Source: Agrypnia vestita (Eukaryota; Arthropoda; Insecta; Trichoptera; Phryganeidae). From it: a stretch of 64,000 bases of DNA. Made by a program: the position numbers and the translations under genes. The notes under the pieces are model-generated. The model was not told the DNA's origin. It worked only from the letters and a program-made list of their open reading frames with translations, and made no database searches. Position 1 is the stretch's first letter. Each line of letters opens with the position of its first letter. This document shows positions 9,895 to 22,060 of the stretch, piece after piece. The stretch is from contig JADDOH010011043.1 in NCBI GenBank assembly GCA_016648135.1, positions 31,603 through 95,602 of the forward strand, in the 5' to 3' direction.

Positions 9895-9995
9895 ACATGT
9901 ATGGAAATCTTTTTATTCGATGGCCCAGGGCTTACAACCTGTATGAGCTGGCTTAAGTGATCACTCTACATAATGCAACGTTCACCAATTCCATC
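9895..9995 (-). repeat. TGATCA interspersed family, copy a
   Basis: Contains CTGGCTTAAGTGATCACT followed by TACATAATGCAACGTTCACC, preceded by GGGCTTACAACCTGT. The family consensus in the other direction is GGTGAACGTTACATTGTG, TAAAGTGATCACTTAAGCC, then ACAGGT and TAAGCCCTAGG. The core is the palindrome AAGTGATCACTT. Eight copies lie in this window. Type of element unknown. Confidence 0.7.
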
Positions 9996-9999
9996 GTAA

Positions 10000-11145
10000 A
10001 AACCCCCAAACATTTTCATTTTTTTTAAAGTTCTATATAGGTGTGTTCCAAAATTGAATCTTTCGTATATTTTAGGGGACTATGCTAGAGACATTTGTAG
10101 TTTTGTACAACAAGTTTTAAAGCAATGAATCATTGTTCTACAGAAAATACTTCATAAGCAATATTATTTTTAATTAATGTATATATATAATATTCTTCCA
10201 AATTATTGAACATATATACTAGGATACGCCTAAAAGTCAGTATTATCAATTTTAATATTTATATTTTTCAATTTTAGTACACCAGTAAATAGTTTAAAAA
10301 TATTTTTTTATATCCAGGTAAGTTCTGAGAATATAGTTATTGGATTTTATCCCCAGAGGGATGATTCATTAATTAAGATAAATTATTTACTTTGATTTTC
10401 AAATTAAAATTATTATTTTCGAAATGACGGTGCATGTGGATGGGTGAAATCTTGGTAACTCTTCTCTATTCTTGGCTTTATCCATCTTCAACCTCAACAA
10501 AAATTATCGTATTATTTTTATTTTGTAAATAAATTTACGACTTTAATGCCAAAATATTTTAATCCATCACTCTGACCCACCGACCTGTGTATCCTTCATG
10601 GAATGAAATTTATAGGCATGGAGAGACCATTATTCCTCCGAAAAATAAATATTTACATCCGTTTTTCAATTACCTTGTATTGTACAGTAAGTATTACAGT
10701 AAAATTACAATAATTGAGGCGTTACCGTACCATGTGATTACGTTCAAATCACACTCATATAAATTAGTCGCTCAAAAGATTAATTCATTTATGTTACTAG
10801 ATTATACACGTTCACATATGCGCCATGAAATGTAACCATTTATTATGCAAGTGTGTATGGAAATACTATAGTATATCTATAAATCTGGCCTAATTAGTTA
10901 GTATCTGGTTTTAAGTATATTTTTTGATTGTATATAAATTTAATACAAATCATTCGATTATTTTAACGTCGATCGGTTTCAATACTGTACTTCCGTTAGG
11001 ACGGAAGTTCACCAATTTATCTACAAAATAAAATATGAAAATACATTAATAAACTGTTATTTAGGTTTTGGGATGAAAGTTCAGTAGTATTTATTTACTG
11101 AAAATGGTTCTTCGTTAAGAAAACCATGAACCATTTTCATTATTC
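10000..11145. other. Non-coding stretch
   Basis: No coding signal is seen. A perfect short hairpin, ACTTCCGT-TAGG-ACGGAAGT, lies at about 10989-11008. Confidence 0.5.
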
Positions 11146-11400
11146 TGGGGGAACGACAGTTGAGATGGTATGGACACATAAGACGGAGACCACCAGACCA
11201 CACAATGAAGCAGGCAATGTCTATGGAGATTCATCGACGGTCAGAAGAAGATCAAAGAACTTCTGGATGACTCAATGCTCCAAAACATTACAGAGAAACA
11301 GCCTGGATGAAAGCGATACCCAGAACCGAAGAAGATATAGTCCGAGAACCAGAAGTGCCGACGCTAACAGCCAACCTAGCCAATGAGTTGGGACAGTGTA
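11146..11400 (+). pseudogene. LINE reverse-transcriptase tail, relic
   Basis: From 11160 the frame reads LRWYGHIRRRPPDHTMKQAM to a stop at 11268-11270. This matches the conserved C-terminal L-W-GH---R block found after the reverse transcriptase of many arthropod non-LTR elements, with the P-D pair that follows it. The next recognisable part (RRRSKNFWM) is in another frame, so at least one frameshift is present. Upstream reverse-transcriptase domains are missing, as in a 5'-truncated insertion. Confidence 0.6.
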
Positions 11401-12409
11401 GGAAAGAAGGTTTTGGATAATTTTTTTTTTAATTTTTTGATAATTAAATTAATGAATAATTAAATTCTGTCTAAATGCAAAGTAAGCGCTGTAAATATTA
11501 TGAGGTCTTATTATCAACACAATCTGCTTTGATTATATAAAATTATTGTATAAAATATTACATAAAATTTTACATTTGAATAGATGCTAGAAATCCGTGT
11601 ATTTCTCAAATTCAAATCACAAAAATAAAAATAAAACACTTTTTCTGCACCCAGTGTCCAAATATTAAATTTAAGCCAATGTTTCCGCTGTAACGTTACA
11701 TAATATGTATATTGACATTGACAGATGTCTTGACATTTCTCATAGAAACTTTATGCGTAGGTAAATACCGTACGTCCCTTCTATTTTGAGCTAGGATAAC
11801 AATCACCAATCGTAATAATTTTGTTTTACTGAGTCAAGGGAGAATTTTTCACACTTGAATTTATTATCTTAATATTTTTCGATATATTTAGTATTCAAAA
11901 ACTATTTAAGGTTATTTTATTTATCATCTTAAAAGCAAAAAAAAAATAACAGTAGCACTATTAAAAATAACGAAAGCACGTGAATAAAAAAGGAAATATT
12001 TATTAATTTAGTTTGAAATATTTCAAAATATGAAGCCTAAACGGTTAAAGCAGCCAAAATACCTCACGCAATGCATAACTATCGAAACGTACACGCAATC
12101 AAATTGATTTGAAACGATTCGTTGTCCCACTCCATATATTTACGAGAAAGCGAGAACGACCGCAACAGCGACAATTCCACACCAATTAGTTTCATGGGAA
12201 TGCGAAGTACGAGGATTGACAATTAAGTTCGAAGAACACTTTTCATGAGCATTATGCGGCAACACTGCGTCATCGCGGCTCGCCGGTCGTGAAATAACTC
12301 CTGAATTTATTGTGTCTCGCCCAAGTCATTTATGAACGAAAGCTGGACGAAGTGTAAGGTAAACTGGACGAAGTGTAAGTAAAAATCACTAAAAACGAAC
12401 AATTGTTGC
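11401..12409. other. Non-coding stretch
   Basis: No gene is seen. A 20-bp direct repeat, CTGGACGAAGTGTAAG, occurs twice at about 12343 and 12365. Confidence 0.45.
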
Positions 12410-12890
12410 AACTTCAACCACAGTATATTGCAACAGTATTTCTGGCTAATCAAGAAGAATTGAAAAAATTAACAATGCTCCAAAATAAAGCATTAAGAAT
12501 TATACTAAAAAGAAATCAAAGTGAATGATCATAATGATCAAAGTGAGGCTAGAAAGCTTACAGATAATGACATTTAGACAAATAATAAAATTTGATGTAC
12601 TTTTTTTAATGTATTTATATATAAAATAATAAATGGACACAATAATATATTTGAATTATTAAGAAAAATAAAAAAAAAACAGCATGAACATGACCACTGT
12701 AAAAAAGAAAATATGAAATAAGACTGCCATTCTGAAAGAAAAAAGATCGCACACTTCTGTAATGTACAGTGGAATGAAATTATATATGAAACTACCAGGG
12801 GAAATACCAGGGGATATAAGAGATGAAAACATTATAAGGATTTCTAAGAAAAAATAAAGAAATATGTGGTACTTACTTTCAAATAAAAAT
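12410..12890 (+). pseudogene. LINE reverse-transcriptase C-terminal relic
   Basis: Short frames in order read LTMLQNKALRIIL, then SLQIMTFRQIIKFDVLFLM, KIINGHNN, and finally MYSGMKLYMKLPGEIPGDI followed by RDENIIRI. This order (LQNKA-R-I, L-----RQ---D-L-F-YK--NG, S---G-KLYN-LP-EI) is the conserved tail of Jockey/I/R1-type non-LTR reverse transcriptases. The frames are split by at least three frameshifts. Only the last roughly 150 residues survive. Confidence 0.7.
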
Positions 12891-13354
12891 TTAATATACT
12901 TATATGTAATGCAAAAAAGTATATATTATGTCAATCTAAAAAGTTGCTCAACCAATAAAAAAAAAGGTCTTTAAGTTTTAAACTGAAGTACTTATAAGTA
13001 TTAAAGTAAACTTAAAGTTTAAAAAAAAAATTTCGCCACATTTGCCCCATCTGGACCCCTCCTTTTTCTATTCCCAAAATAAATAAAAAGGTACGAAGGA
13101 TCATCATTGAGGGTAACGAGCGGAGATGGGATGCTTGAATTCTGGTCCCTGCAATGAGATCAAGTGCATTAACACTTTGACTGCTGAACGATTTTCTTCG
13201 ACATCATCTTCGGTGCTAACAATTTAACCAATATTTAAAATTCTTAAGAGAATGATTTTAGGGACAATTCATTGTCATTTACCCCCACAAACCCATTAGT
13301 TCTCTCCGGGCGGTCAGCACCGCCATAAACACACCACCGTTTTTTCAATGACAA

Positions 13355-14216
13355 ATGTGTAGTGCGTTTACACTCACCAAAATATATCTGGTCAATATTA
13401 TTCATCAAAATAATTATTATCAAGAGATTAAGAACGGTGAATTTGACATCGAAGACAAAGAACGTAGCGGAAGGCCGAAAGTGTACGAAGACACGGGATT
13501 GGAAGATTCAAGATTCGTGCCAAATTCAAGAAGAACTTGCATTCACTTTGGAAGTGACTCAACAAGCAATTTCACACCGGTTGAAATCATTAGGAATGAT
13601 TCAAAAACAAGGAAATTGGTTTACATATGAACTGACGTCGAGAAACTTGAACGCCGATTTTCATGTGAGATGCTACTTGCCAGGCATAAACGGAAGGGTT
13701 TTCTGCCCCATATAGTCACTGTTGATGAAAAATGGATCCCCTACGATAATCTAAAAAATAAGAAATCATGGGGACCACCTGCCCATGCTTCAATATCTAT
13801 AGCTAAGCCAAATATTCATGTAAAAAAATCTCTTGCTGTGTATTTGGAGGGATCAGCTTGGTGTCGTGTATTATGAGTTGCTCAAACCGAACGAAACCAT
13901 TACTGGGGCTATCTATCAAATACAGTTGATGAGATTGAGTCGAGCACTCAAGGAAAAGCGCGCCGAATACTACTCCAGATACGACAAAATTCTACTCCTG
14001 CATGATAATGCTCGTCCACATGTAAAGGCATCGGTCAAAACCTATCTGGAAACACTCAATTGGGAAGTTTTTGGAAGTTGTGCTTGTCACTGGATGGTGG
14101 TACTTGTTGGACACATTAGTGTTAGACATTTTATTATGAAAGTGGTAAAAATTACTACCCAACATAAACGGGAAATCGTTGAAAAAATAAATTGCAAAAA
14201 AATATGTCTAAAATAG
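13355..14216 (+). pseudogene. mariner transposase, frameshifted and 3'-truncated
   Basis: Four overlapping frames give a nearly complete mariner transposase in order. FDIEDKERSGRPK is in the frame of 13355; the second helix-turn-helix, EVTQQAISHRLKSLGMIQK, is in the frame of 13362; the first catalytic block, VTVDEKWIPYDN, is in the frame of 13670; and WRDQLGVVYYELLKPNETI with the second catalytic block HDNARPH is in the frame of 13833. The first two aspartates of the D,D34D triad are visible. The third is not: after YLETLNWEVF the sequence becomes unrelated, where the family has its P-SPDL-P-D block. About 287 codons of the usual 345 are covered and the N-terminal start is degraded. It cannot be active. 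Inverted ends were not found. Confidence 0.85.
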
Positions 14217-16895
14217 CGTAAAATATTTTACCCATCACTAGTACCGTCCCGTAAGGTGCATAAGTGAGAGCGAGAGCTCCCTCGGACTTCTCTTTAAAAT
14301 GTTTTACAATTTCATTCGTCAGTTAGGTCCCAACTATAGTAAAATGAAATAACAGGGTTTGTCTAGATGGAACGTGGATGCAGAGAGACCAGCTCCAGTT
14401 AACTAGTTGAGTACAGTTGAGACGGTCATAAAATTTATTTTGAATATTCCAAACATCGCCGACTCCACCCTGCACAGAAAAAGCAGTTTTACGAGTACTC
14501 CAATGTAAATCACGGTCCATGCAATAATTTATTTACGGTTTGGTTTTTTATAGCAGTCTGCAAGATGGTGGGCGTTGTCACGAGTCACTTGTATTCTATT
14601 GTAGGTCACAACCGATATGACTCTGTCACGTGTGGTCGTTATAAATGGGCATTCAATGATTCATTCCAGCGAATTGTGATTTCATTGAGGTGTGTATTGC
14701 GAAATTCGCAACTAGCGAGAACACTGTGTAGCAATTTTTTTAATGCGAAATATATTTGCAAATGTATGCGTTCGACCCTGATAGACCGAGACGCTGGCTG
14801 GTGTTTCAGTCTCATTAGCGACTTTATATTTTTTTGAGAAAAATTGTTCACTTTTTAATAATTAGCTACTGGCAACAACGCTGTGTGTTGTCTGATTTTA
14901 GTACATGACGAGAGGTCAATAGTATCCGGTAGTGTCTGTATTATTGATTGAAGTGATGATGTATCGAATAAATGTTAATGTTCCCTGTGGACCAATATGA
15001 GTGATCGCCATGTTTATATTCTGAACTTTTTTTTTCTAAATATTATTTCCCGAAGTAAATAGTATATTGTAATATTTTTTTAACATCGGTACCTAAGTTT
15101 TTCAAGAAAAACTTTTTTTTTGTTTTCAACCGAAATTTTCAGCTTAAAGTTTTCCCTGCCTTCAAGGCAAATATGGTTTTATACGAAGCGCATTCTTAGT
15201 AACCAACATTTTTTTAACTACTAAACTAATAAAAATATCATACAAACCATAGTTAAACGCAATGTATTAATTGCCACAGTATTCTTAAAATTTCAAACAA
15301 ATTATTTACAAATTTCTTGGATTCAAAAGTAACCGAAAACCTGTTAGTCAAATTATACGGTTGATTGGAAGCCCTAATTCCGATTATGTGCTTTAACTCA
15401 GAAATCTTTACACTTACAAAGATCGTCTTACCTTTTTCAAAATGCACGAACTCTAGCCCTGACGGAAAATATCCGATCTTCTTGTGCTACACTGAAGCTA
15501 TTAACTATCTTTCTTTATTTGACATAAATTTGCTAATTGAACCCCGGAATTAAATACCTTACATTATTATGAGTTACGTCAGCATCATAATAATATTAGG
15601 TATTTTTCTCCCATTACAAGAATATGCTGTACATATGATATACTGTATATATGATATATATTGTGCTGATCCTAACATTGATGCTAATATTCTTGCAGAT
15701 ACTTCTACACAGCATCCATTTTCTTGAGAATAACCTAAAACCAAAGAATACATAAAGTCAATAATTTATTTACATATTCTTATATGTCACGAAGACCTTT
15801 GTGTGAATTAATAACAAAGGCAATTTTTTAACAATTTTTTAATAAAAATTTAATAAGAAAAAAAAAGATTACCGTCATCGAGGATAATATATAATGTACT
15901 GAATTCGACATTTTATAGGCAAAATAGCCTATAAAAAAACATGATTTTGGAAGGGATAGATATATACATAAAATTAGAAATCAGTACATTGTAAACAAGT
16001 AATCCTTGGTGAGTGCGTTCAAACTTTTTTTTTCGATATGGCGGCCTTTGCTTGTATACCCCACATTTGTAATAATTAGGATGGTGGGCTGAGTTTTAAA
16101 TAATAGATGATAGAATAGATGTTAAAAAAAAATGCAATTTTCTCTGAAAATATTGTATAAATTACGTTTTTACTTAGTAGTCAAAAAAATTTGTGATGCC
16201 AAAAAGTAAATCCGAAAATATTACGGTCCTCGGTAAAGTTTTCGTGAGTGCTACATAAGAGAATGTAAAGTTTTCACCGTACCAAGAATATAAAGCTAGA
16301 AGGAAAGAAAATAAATAAAAGATTTGATAGAACCTAGATGGTGGACACGGTGTCAAGTGGTAGATGTGACCTTCGTCGTTTAGATATTTTTAATATAAAG
16401 CATATTATTGTGACTGTGTTCACAGTCTGTAACGGTTGTTCTTAATAGAACTTTTTATTCGCCTTGCACTGTGATGCTCCCATTATTATATTCGATACAA
16501 TCAATAGCACTTGTCCTCCAGCCGTAACAAGCGACAAGGTCTCGACTAGGCTACTTATAAGTTGCAAACAAGATGAATGAAAGCTACGAATTTTAAGTTA
16601 ATAAAAAACTGTTTGTGTAGTGACATTGTTTCTTCGAAATCTAGGGCCAATGTGGAAATCAGCAGATGGTTTCGTTTTTAGTTTTTCGTTTGGTAAAAAA
16701 AAACTTTTTTTATTGAACATGAATTTACATCTTTTTTTTGGGTATTATAATTAGCGAAGGGAAATTCAGAATATTTTGAGTTTGTTCAAATCTTTCAGAA
16801 CAGTGCTGGATTTATGTCACAGAGACATTATTAATCAATTAATGTATATTATAGATATCTCACAGAGACGAAACTGTATTAATTATGGGAAAGTA
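14217..16895. other. Non-coding stretch
   Basis: No convincing gene is seen. CCCATCACTAG at about 14231 matches the outer end of the repeat at 17205-17780 and may be a lone hAT-like terminus. The rest is AT-rich sequence with no coding bias; several 60-90 codon frames here look like chance. Confidence 0.4.
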
Positions 16896-16904
16896 GGTAT
16901 AGAA

Positions 16905-17015
16905 GTCATTTTGGGTGTAACAGGACTTATGACCTGTCTTTTTATTGGTTGGCTTAAGTGATCACTTTACACAATTGTAACATTCACCATTTCCACCCAT
17001 GATAGAATATACCAT
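16905..17015 (-). repeat. TGATCA interspersed family, copy b
   Basis: Contains ACAGGACTTATGACCTGT, then GGCTTAAGTGATCACTTTAC and ACAATTGTAACATTCACC. Same orientation as copy a. A further inverted pair follows downstream: CAGATGTCGCTAA (about 17137) and TTAGCGACATCTG (about 17171), which also occurs beside the copies at 51085 and 52390. Confidence 0.72.
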
Positions 17016-17204
17016 GCTTATTCATTTTTTTGGAAGTTGTATATATGTTCAAATTGCATGAAGCTTTCATATATGAGTTGTAAGCACCTTATCCACGCGG
17101 CCTGTACAAAGCCATTTTCATTCCCCTAAATCCCCACAGATGTCGCTAAATCAATTGTAGATTTTCTCATTAGCGACATCTGAAGGGAAAAACTACATTT
17201 CAAA

Positions 17205-17780
17205 ATGAAGACTACAACACACACACATTCACCAGTTTGAAGGCTACAAAGTGTACACCACATTTGTATAAAATCTACATGAAGTAAACTAATTGTAGTA
17301 CTACGGAATTGTAGTACTAATTAAGTGAACTAATTGTAGTACTAATGAAGTGAACTAATTGTAGTATTAATGAAGTGAACCACTGCAGTACTACAAAATT
17401 GAAGAACTAATATTGTAGTACTACAAAATTGTAATGAACTACAAGAAGAGCTTCTTGAAAAGTGTGCTACTAGAAAATTTTAAAAACCATTTCAGTTTCC
17501 GGAGATTTCTTCATTCGGTCCCAACGTGACTCCCCAAAAATTTTACATTAAAAATGTACTATTTGAAGTATGTACTCGGGCTTTCAATAATTTTGAAGTG
17601 TGTATACTTTGTAGTGTTGGCTATAAATGAAGTGTACCATTTTAAGTATGTACTTTCAATAACTTTGAAGTGTATATAGTTTGTAGTGTGCACTACACTT
17701 CAAAAGGTGTGAAGTGTACACTTCAATGTAATGTAGTACTACATTGTAGTAGTTAGTACAAAGCGGACCCATCACTAGTT
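17205..17780. repeat. hAT-like non-autonomous repeat with TTGTAGTACTA subrepeats
   Basis: The block is built from many copies of TTGTAGTACTA and its reverse and of GAAGTGTACAC, including a 25-bp unit (GTGAACTAATTGTAGTACTA) repeated in tandem at about 17323-17385. The right end, read on the minus strand, is CTAGTGATGGGTCCGCTTTG. TAGTGATGGG-type ends and dense short subterminal repeats are typical of hAT MITEs. A related fragment is at 57417-57560. No transposase is present. Confidence 0.5.
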
Positions 17781-17834
17781 ATAATACACAATCATAGACA
17801 AATGGTCTAAACCAAAACTTATGAAACGAGAATA

Positions 17835-18060
17835 GGATTAGATTATTGATGGATTTGGTATTTACATTATATAGATTATTCATAACGATCATTAAATTGG
17901 GTAAAAAACATGTTATGTCTACGTGACTTAATTATAATTTTATATTTTACAGCTGAAGTTTCGACAGTATCATTATTAAATGTTTTTTAATACTCATATT
18001 AACCACTTTTTAATACATTTAAACTCACGTAGAGATAATATAGTTTATGTTTTTAATTCG
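17835..18060. repeat. CTACGTGA-type interspersed repeat, copy 1
   Basis: Shares with 22205-22400 and 63150-63300 the run ATTATTGATGGATTTGGTA, then TCTACGTGA, TTAATAATATTTTA, and near its end an inverted CTCACGTAGAG. The paired CTACGTGA and TCACGTAG blocks make it a loose inverted repeat. Confidence 0.55.
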
Positions 18061-18184
18061 ATTTAATGATCACCGAGAGTAGGATTATTGTTTATAGAAT
18101 TAAAAAATGTGTAACTTAAATGTTTTTGATTTTTGGAACATAAGAGTGGAAGAATCGAATAAGAAGGTAGTAAAGAAACTATAA

Positions 18185-18450
18185 TATACAATACATGTTG
18201 AAAAATGAAAGACATGGCAGTATTAATGATCTATTCCATCTCATAATGCAGGGAGAGATGGTACATAACAGAGGTGATTATGGTAAATGGTAAAAAGATT
18301 TTGCCAAGGGTGCGTAACCTCAGTATAATATGTCCGTCATATTGCTCTGGATAAATCAGCATACAAACCTTCGATAGAAGACGGTGCACGAAGAAGGTGG
18401 TATAAATGTGAACTATAAACGAAGTCATTTAGGACCATCTTGTCAAATAT
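18185..18450 (+). pseudogene. LINE tail relic (LIMQGE block)
   Basis: One frame reads HGSINDLFHLIMQGEMVHNRG, split here as HGSINDLFHLIMQGEM and VHNRGDYGKW, with three stops before SVILLWINQHTNLR. The L-LI-QGK-EG-R block and the following W are typical of the C-terminal tail of some RTE-like arthropod LINEs. It is short and degraded; confidence is modest. Confidence 0.4.
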
Positions 18451-18589
18451 GCAGTATCTTCTAGGTCATTTATTCTACAATGGGTCCATTTTTGTGATAA
18501 TCTTTTTTAAATATAGCCACAAACGCCACAATAAAATACCAGTACACTTTTAATTAATGGTTGAAGATTTTGTATTATACGGTGAAATC

Positions 18590-18695
18590 GGCGAATTTTT
18601 CATTGCGTAAGGTGATCACTTAAGCCAGCTAATGCGGATCGTAATCTCTGTGGCCACCCTATAATAACTTCTATACATATTTCCCATATAAAATA
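18590..18695 (+). repeat. TGATCA interspersed family, copy c
   Basis: Contains TTGCGTAAGGTGATCACTTA then AGCCAGC, and 3' of it TAACTTCTATACATATTTCCC, a flank also shared by copies d and e. Confidence 0.7.
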
Positions 18696-18699
18696 GCTT

Positions 18700-19495
18700 T
18701 TCGTGACTCATTTTTCAGTCCTCAATTTTTCATTATTTATTAAGTATATATAAATGCGATGAAATACTTCAGTGCCTTAATCGTTTACCCAATATTAAAT
18801 GTAGGTAAATTTTGAGCAAGATATTGCAATTCAGAATAAATTGGTCTGCATAATAATAAAAATGTGTTGATTATTCCTCAGATTACAAACGAGTGCCTAC
18901 AAATGGTTAGATGCTATGTGTTATCGGTATTATTTTGTGGTCAGATGCCATGTGCTATCAGTATTACTACCGAAGACATTAACCGAAGAAATAAGGCGAT
19001 TAAATTTATAAATTGGAGTTGTGTTTAAAATGTTCCAAATCCTTCGAAGAGACATCCTAAGTATTAAATCTTGCATGTCGGGGAAAAATTGCTGGAAATC
19101 GGAGTCTCTGAAAAGGGAGAACACTCAAGTCGAATAATCAATGGTTTGGGTAGTCTACTGCTGTAGAGCTATTCCCGACAGCGGTAAATAAAATGATGAA
19201 AGCCGACACTGCGGCAAAAATAAAACTATGTATTACCACAAAATCTTTCACGAACCCAGAAATTCGCACGGTAAAGCATTTACCCGCATCAAGCCGTTGA
19301 GAATAGACTTTCAGATGCGACAGAAATCAATTGGGAACTGAAATATTTTTGTGCCATTTTTTCAAATTTGTATACAGAACATCACTGCGCGAGAAACGAG
19401 AGCATCTGTTTCTATTGATGTATTAGGTGATCTCAGATAACTCTTTAGTTCTTCTTTGAGAGAATCAGTGCTCAAAAGAGAGAGAGGCTCATCGT
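18700..19495. other. Non-coding stretch before a hAT-like end
   Basis: No recognisable coding sequence. It may be the interior of the element whose end is at 19500-19607. Confidence 0.4.
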
Positions 19496-19499
19496 CTTG

Positions 19500-19607
19500 A
19501 GCCTCCTTAAGTATCGCTGTATCGGTAAATTAATTTCGCCGATTCCGATATATCGGAAAACCTACGATATCGCCGTTATATCGGTATCGGTATCGGATGC
19601 ATCCCTA
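19500..19607. mobile_element. hAT-like transposon terminus
   Basis: Read on the minus strand from 19607 it begins TAGGGATGCATCCGATACC followed by repeated CCGATA and CGATATA units. TAGGGATG ends with subterminal CCGATA repeats are typical of arthropod hAT elements. The opposite end was not found, so this is either truncated or its other end has decayed. Confidence 0.55.
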
Positions 19608-20800
19608 ATATTTATAACATCACGCAAACCAGTCATTGCAATCTGGAGTTTTTTTTAAAATATAAGTTTTTGGTGATTATTATATAAAATAAGTAGTAAT
19701 ATTTTTTTAAAGTTGATTTAAATCAGCTCGTTTCATACACATCTACTAATTTATTCATCCTAAGAGCTGAAAAAATAAATTAAGCTCAATATTTTTGTCA
19801 TAATGATAGATGTCTTGAGTCTATGTTTTTGAGTCTTGGGATGACGTCAACCATTAACAATAATTTTATTTTCAGAATACTAATAATGTTTGATAGAAGT
19901 ACCTAGGCGCTAGAATTTTGAAAATTGTAAGTGGATGCCCGCTTTAGAATCCAGATATGAAACCATGCAAACGAAAAAATATTAATAGCTATTAATATTA
20001 ATAGCTCAGTACCAGGCGATTCCTGTAATCCTCCGGGTCCTCTGTTTAATCAAAAAGTTTTGTAATGAGGTTGGTCCGAGAAATTTGGTTTGAAAACGAT
20101 GTCATTTCCCAGTGCGGGTGAATAATACCACTCGTATTTCACCACGTTCAAAGATATAAATTACGTAATACACCCTATATATAGATTCTGCCAAATAATA
20201 TTATGAACGAGAATTTCAGATATTTTTTTTCTGAACTACGGGAGAGAAAACTAATTAGATTCTATATAAAGATTATTCTTAGTTTCTTTACCATAAAAAA
20301 CTTTACTTATATAATCACTTTATCATTAAAAGTGTATTGTGTAATCTGGTCATCTTCAAAATGCTAATAAAATATTTATACTTTGTACTCTATTTTCACC
20401 CTTGGACCATCCGACGACCTGTTGACGGTCTGTTTATTAAAGTAAAGTAATTTGATTATTAGAAAAAGCAATGAGTTTCTTCTACTTCTTTTCGTGGTTT
20501 ATCAATGGACGTTGACTATCATGTTGGCTATGAGAATTTTGTTTACTGCGGCCCAGACAAGCTCTACAGTAGTAGACTGGCCAAACCACTATATAAAAAA
20601 AAATGAAATAAAAACACTAAACTTTGTTTTTTTTACACTATTTTATATTTGAGAATAACACTATATATCTCTAAAACCTCCGTTTCCTTCTTCGGGTGAG
20701 TTAAGTCAAAGTAAGTGTTTTTATTTCATTTTTTTTTTAAATGGATTTCCACAAACGCCTGCAATTTAAATTACTTATTAAACCACTATTTTTTCAGCCA
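19608..20800. other. Non-coding stretch
   Basis: No gene is seen. At about 20020-20180 a moderately GC-rich block ends TTACGTAATACACCCTATATA, which looks like the end of an unplaced repeat. Confidence 0.4.
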
Positions 20801-20804
20801 TGAT

Positions 20805-21830
20805 GTTCTCCTTCTTCTAGGGCCCTGACTTCTTTCAACGACTGGATGTCTCATCACATGTCCGAGATATTGAAGTTTTAGGATTTTTATTGTTTTTCTT
20901 TTTTTTATTATTCCGAACCATAACATCTTCATTCGCAACTCAATCCATTCAGCTTATTTTGAGTATTCTTCTGTAGATCCACATCTCGAATGCCTCAAGT
21001 CGTCTTATCAATTCTTCGGTAAGCGTCCACGCTTCCCTTCCATAAAATAATACCGAAAACATGTAGCATCTGACCATTCCCAATCGTAATCCAAGATTAA
21101 GATCATGACTGCAGAACATCTTTTTCATGCGGATAAAGGTTGCAATGCGGCATTTGATTTCAACCGAAGGATCCCATCTTTCATTTAAATTGCAGCAGAA
21201 GGAACAAAGTATACAATACTTTGTACCTTCTCTAGCTTCGTTCCAGCAATTTAATGATTTTCATTGTCAACAACAATAATCAAAGTGTTATTTTTGATTA
21301 CGAGCTTGTATTTTGTTTTACTTGTAATAAGTTCTAACACAAAATTTTCACATGTCTTCACTACTTGATTAAGAAAAAGTTGTAGATCCTTAATGTTACT
21401 TGTTAGAAGTACCGTATCATTTGCATAGCGCAGGTTGTTGTTCAGAATCTTCCCATTTACAACAAGACCTTGACACAGTTAGTATAGTGACCTTGAGCAG
21501 CTTCTCAGGATGAAAAAATACATCCCTGTCGCACGCCTCACTTTATTTTTACTGTTCGACATTGTTCTACTCTTACTGCTGCATTCTGGTTCCAATAAAG
21601 ATTACCTATTATCCTAATATCTTTATCTATCCTCGTCTGTCCCAGAGGCTTTCAGGATTTGAATAATTTTGTCATGTCTAACTCTATCAAACGCTTTAAG
21701 GAAGTCAATGAAGCATGCATCTACATCATTCACATCTTTTGCTTGATTACTATATACTTGAATAGCAAATAACGCTTCCCGAGTACCCAACCCACTTAGA
21801 AAGCCAAACTTATGATGATATAATTAATAA
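20805..21830 (-). pseudogene. LINE reverse transcriptase, largest RT relic in the window
   Basis: The minus strand encodes, in order, KFGFLSGLGTREALFAIQVY, the RT block CFIDFLKAFDRVRHDK (catalytic FxxAFD), then DKDIRIIGNLYWNQNAAVRV, then RYANDTVLLTSN where the catalytic YADD box has become YAND (21416-21427), then LQLFLNQVVKTCE. Farther on are RGRLPKN and HSRCGSTEEYSKAEWIELR (with a stop removed), and the tail YLGHVMRHPVVERSQG near 20840. This is a non-LTR reverse transcriptase of the RTE-like type with the downstream GHV-R tail. Stops and frameshifts are frequent and the endonuclease is absent. The catalytic Asp to Asn change alone would abolish activity. Confidence 0.82.
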
Positions 21831-21876
21831 AAATGAACTTTGTTTTCATCACTTATGTATTGAAAAATATCAACAT

Positions 21877-21904
21877 GTTTCAGAGCCCACGGCCACTTCG
21901 TCAG
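21877..21904 (-). ncRNA. Hammerhead-ribozyme-like core, left arm
   Basis: On the minus strand CTGACGA (21904-21898) is followed by an imperfect hairpin closing on GGCTCT and GAAAC (21881-21877). There is one extra A between CTGACGA and helix II, and the helix has a mismatch. Activity cannot be assumed. Confidence 0.35.
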
Positions 21905-22032
21905 AATACAATTGTATACTAACAAATTCAAAATCGAAGTAAAGACAATCAAAATAATAATAAGCCCATATTTTTTTATATATTTGGATTGTCTATACTT
22001 CGATTATTAATTTATTAGTATACAATTGTATT

Positions 22033-22060
22033 CTGACGAAGGAGCCATGGGCTCTGAAAC
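22033..22060 (+). ncRNA. Hammerhead-ribozyme-like core, right arm
   Basis: CTGACGA (22033-22039), an extra A and G, helix II GAGCC with GGCTC (perfect 5 bp, 3-base loop), a single base, then GAAAC (22056-22060) and ATGTTGAT. All conserved core bases of CTGANGA and GAAAC are present. Confidence 0.4.

Noticed and set aside
14323..14851. Frames of 65, 90 and 70 codons
   Set aside because: No domain recognised and no repeat copy supports coding constraint; two overlap on opposite strands.
16174..16356. 60-codon minus-strand frame with hydrophobic residues
   Set aside because: Length is expected by chance in this composition and nothing was recognised.
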